DNA of 64,000 nucleotides, taken from NCBI RefSeq assembly GCF_000203975.2, contig NZ_AFCF02000003.1, positions 193,327-257,326 on the forward strand. Direction: 5' to 3'. This document shows, piece after piece, positions 61,760 through 64,000 of this stretch. A program made the translations under genes and the position numbers. The stretch comes from Leisingera sp. ANG1. GTDB taxonomy: Bacteria; Pseudomonadota; Alphaproteobacteria; Rhodobacterales; Rhodobacteraceae. The notes under the pieces were generated by a model. That model did no database searches. It was given only the letters and a program-made list of their open reading frames with translations, and was not told the origin of the DNA. Numbering within the stretch: position 1 is the stretch's first letter; each line of letters starts with the position of its first letter.

Positions 61760-64000
61760 TGCCGGGGGCCGCCTGCCAGGAAGTCCGCTCCACCTGTCCC
61801 TATTGCGGCACCGGCTGCGGCGTGCTGCTGCGCCCGGACGGGCAGGGCGGGCTGGCGGTGCGCGGTGATCCGGACCATCCGGCCAACCGCGGGCAGCTCT
61901 GCTCCAAGGGGCTGGCGCTGGGGGAAACCCTGGGGCTGGAGGGCCGCCTGCTGGCACCGCGGGTGCACGGGCAGGAAACCGATTGGGACAGCGCCCTGGA
62001 CCTGGTGGCCGCCAGTTTCCGGCAGGCGGTGGAGCAGCACGGCCCGGACAGCGTCGGTTTCTACCTGTCGGGCCAGATGCTGACCGAGGATTACTATGTC
62101 GCCAACAAGCTGATGAAGGGCTTTCTCGGCTCCGCCAATATCGACACCAACTCGCGCCTGTGCATGGCCTCCACCGTTGCGGGCCACAAACGCGCCTTTG
62201 GCACCGACACGGTGCCCGGCACCTATGAGGATCTGGACGAGGCGGATCTGATTGTGCTGGTGGGTTCCAACCTGGCCTGGTGCCACCCGGTTCTGTATCA
62301 GCGAATTCTGGCGGCGCGCGGAAGCCGCGGCACCAGGCTGGTGGTGATCGACCCGCGCCGCACCGCCAGTTGCGACCAGGCGGACATGCACCTGAAACTG
62401 CGGGCAGGCAGCGACGTGGCGCTGTTCAACCACCTGCTGGCGGCGCTCCGCGCAGGCGGCGCGCTGGATGCGGACTATCTACGGCATGTGAATGGGCTGG
62501 GCGCGGCGCTGGACGCCGCCGCCGCGGAGGATGCCTCTGTGACCGGGTTGTCCGAGGGAGAAATCAAGGCTTTCTGCGATCTGTGGATTCGCACCGAGAA
62601 GGTGGTGACGATCTTTAGCCAGGGGGTGAACCAGTCCACCTCCGGCGCGGACAAGGTGAATGCGATCCTGAATTGCCATCTGGCCGCGGGGCGCATCGGC
62701 AAGCCCGGCTGCGGGCCGTTTTCCGTCACCGGCCAGCCCAATGCCATGGGCGGGCGCGAGGTGGGCGGGCTGTCCAATATGCTGGCCTGCCACATGGATC
62801 TGGACAACAGCCGCCACCGCGATGCGGTGCAGGCGTTCTGGGACGCGCCCGCGATGCCTGACCGCGCGGGCCTGAAGGCGGTCGACCTGTTCTGCGCTGC
62901 AGGCGACGGGCGGCTCAAGGCGCTGTGGATCATCCACACCAACCCCGCCGTCACCATGCCGGAGGCCGATGCCGTCTCCGCCGCGATAAAGGCCTGCGAT
63001 TTCACCGTGGTCAGCGACATTACCGCCGCAACCGACACCGCCCGTCTGGCGGATGTGCTACTGCCCGCTGCCGCCTGGGCGGAAAAGGACGGCACCGTCA
63101 CCAATTCGGACCGCACCATCAGCCGCCAGCGCGCCGCCCTGCCGCCGCCGGGTGAGGCCCGCGCCGATTGGGACATTCTGGCCGGTGCGGGCCGGCGCAT
63201 GGGCTGGGGCGCGGCGTTTGATTACCAGTCTCCGGCGCAGGTCTTCCGCGAACATGCGGCCTTGTCCGGGCTGGCAGGCGGCTTCGGGCTGGACTTCGAT
63301 ATCTCCGGCCTCAGCTCCCTGTCCGATGCTGGCTATGACGGGCTGGCCCCGGTGCGCTGGCCGGTCAACCGCGACAGGCAGGGCGGGCGGTTCTTTGCGG
63401 ACGGGCGGTTCTTTCACCCCGACGGCAAGGCCCGGATGCTGGCGGTCCGGCACAGGCCCCCGGCGGCCGCCCCGGACCGCCAGTACCCGTTCCGCCTGAA
63501 CACCGGCCGCATCCGCGACCAGTGGCACACGATGACCCGCACCGGCATGGCGCCGCGCCTGTCCGGACATCTGGCCGAGCCTTTCGCCGATATCCACCCG
63601 GAGGACGCCCGGCGGCTGGGCGTGCAGCCCGCCGACCTGCTGCAGCTCAGCAGCCCGCACGGGCAGGCCATCCTGCGCGCCCGGATCACTGCGGATGTGC
63701 AGCCCGGCGACCTGTTTGTGCCGATCCACTGGACTGGAGAAACCGCCCCTTCTGCGCGCATCGATACCCTTGTCGCCGCCGCTGTTGATCCGGTTTCGGG
63801 CCAGCCCGAAAGCAAAGCTGCCGTTGTTGCGGCGGAACGCTGGCAGCCCGCCTGGTACGGCTTTGCCGTATCCTGCAGTCCGATGACCCCCCAGGCAGAA
63901 TACTGGGCCGCGGCACGCACCGGATCCGGATACCGGGCGGAACTAGCGGGGCTGGCTCCGCTTGTGGATCTTGAAGCCGTTGCGCGGGGGCTCTTCGGCT
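61759..64000 (+). CDS. nasA: assimilatory nitrate reductase catalytic subunit (3' end beyond window)
   Basis: Molybdenum enzyme reducing nitrate to nitrite; 747 residues visible, no stop before the window end. N-terminal 4Fe-4S motif TCPYCGTGCGV...LCSKG (Cys near 13, 16, 20 and 50), then molybdopterin domains (SGQMLTEDYYVANKLMKGFLGSANIDTNSRLCM; GSNLAWCHPVLYQRI; GPFSVTGQPNAMGGREVGG) and the C-terminal dinucleotide-binding domain (LNTGRIRDQWHTMTRTG). No Tat signal, as expected for a cytoplasmic assimilatory enzyme. Start overlaps the nirD stop by one base (TGATG). Confidence 0.95.
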   Translation, partial: MPGAACQEVRSTCPYCGTGCGVLLRPDGQGGLAVRGDPDHPANRGQLCSKGLALGETLGLEGRLLAPRVHGQETDWDSALDLVAASFRQAVEQHGPDSVGFYLSGQMLTEDYYVANKLMKGFLGSANIDTNSRLCMASTVAGHKRAFGTDTVPGTYEDLDEADLIVLVGSNLAWCHPVLYQRILAARGSRGTRLVVIDPRRTASCDQADMHLKLRAGSDVALFNHLLAALRAGGALDADYLRHVNGLGAALDAAAAEDASVTGLSEGEIKAFCDLWIRTEKVVTIFSQGVNQSTSGADKVNAILNCHLAAGRIGKPGCGPFSVTGQPNAMGGREVGGLSNMLACHMDLDNSRHRDAVQAFWDAPAMPDRAGLKAVDLFCAAGDGRLKALWIIHTNPAVTMPEADAVSAAIKACDFTVVSDITAATDTARLADVLLPAAAWAEKDGTVTNSDRTISRQRAALPPPGEARADWDILAGAGRRMGWGAAFDYQSPAQVFREHAALSGLAGGFGLDFDISGLSSLSDAGYDGLAPVRWPVNRDRQGGRFFADGRFFHPDGKARMLAVRHRPPAAAPDRQYPFRLNTGRIRDQWHTMTRTGMAPRLSGHLAEPFADIHPEDARRLGVQPADLLQLSSPHGQAILRARITADVQPGDLFVPIHWTGETAPSARIDTLVAAAVDPVSGQPESKAAVVAAERWQPAWYGFAVSCSPMTPQAEYWAAARTGSGYRAELAGLAPLVDLEAVARGLFG

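Overview
The window is high-GC DNA with the gene content and style of a marine alphaproteobacterium of the Roseobacter group (Rhodobacteraceae; Ruegeria, Leisingera or Phaeobacter-like). The evidence is several TRAP and tripartite tricarboxylate (TTT) transporters, a TMAO demethylase with a TmoXWV-type importer, a sulfoacetate-type SauS/SauT pair, a Bkd complex and assimilatory nitrate genes under NasT/NasS. No organism name is given; this rests on gene content alone. I see no rRNA, tRNA, CRISPR array or intact mobile element. The only mobile DNA is a decayed IS5-type transposase tail near 48.8 kb.

Layout. 1-3.8 kb: TRAP importer I (left end cut) with a small membrane protein and a divergent LacI regulator. 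4.1-9.9 kb: TRAP importer II, an IclR regulator and a divergent GMC oxidoreductase. 10.6-17.7 kb: sauT and sauS analogues, a TTT importer and a divergent LacI regulator (probable sulfoacetate use). 18.3-25.5 kb: ABC importer and a DUF1989-GcvT fusion enzyme (TMAO demethylase, Tdm) with a third divergent LacI regulator. 25.8-32.0 kb: a hybrid histidine kinase with six GAF domains, an Hpt protein and a REC-nucleotide cyclase. 32.1-34.4 kb: LysR regulator and an agmatinase-family ureohydrolase. 34.5-40.6 kb: D-lactate dehydrogenase, a fused TRAP QM permease, its receptor and a GntR/FadR regulator. 41.0-43.3 kb: universal stress protein, CBS-domain protein and a Crp/Fnr regulator. 43.5-48.4 kb: branched-chain 2-oxoacid dehydrogenase operon. 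49.1-52.1 kb: LuxR-type regulator, ornithine-cyclodeaminase homologue and aminotransferase. 52.7-64 kb: nasT-nasS, a leader with an ANTAR-type hairpin and terminator, nrtA-nrtB-nrtCD, nirB-nirD and nasA (cut by the window end).

How it fits together. Most of the window is a row of self-contained uptake and catabolism modules, each with its own importer, enzymes and adjacent regulator. Each divergent regulator gap that I could read contains a clear DNA dyad. In all six operons with a solute-binding-protein gene, an inverted repeat follows that gene, in intercistronic gaps (68-123 nt) that are longer than the other gaps in those operons. The right third is nitrogen metabolism: nitrate is sensed by NasS, released NasT antiterminates the leader, and nitrate is imported and reduced to ammonium.

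The most unusual pieces are the six-GAF kinase/Hpt/REC-cyclase relay, whose cyclase has Leu where the adenine-reading Lys is expected, and the paired LacI operators spaced exactly 21 bp at two separate loci.
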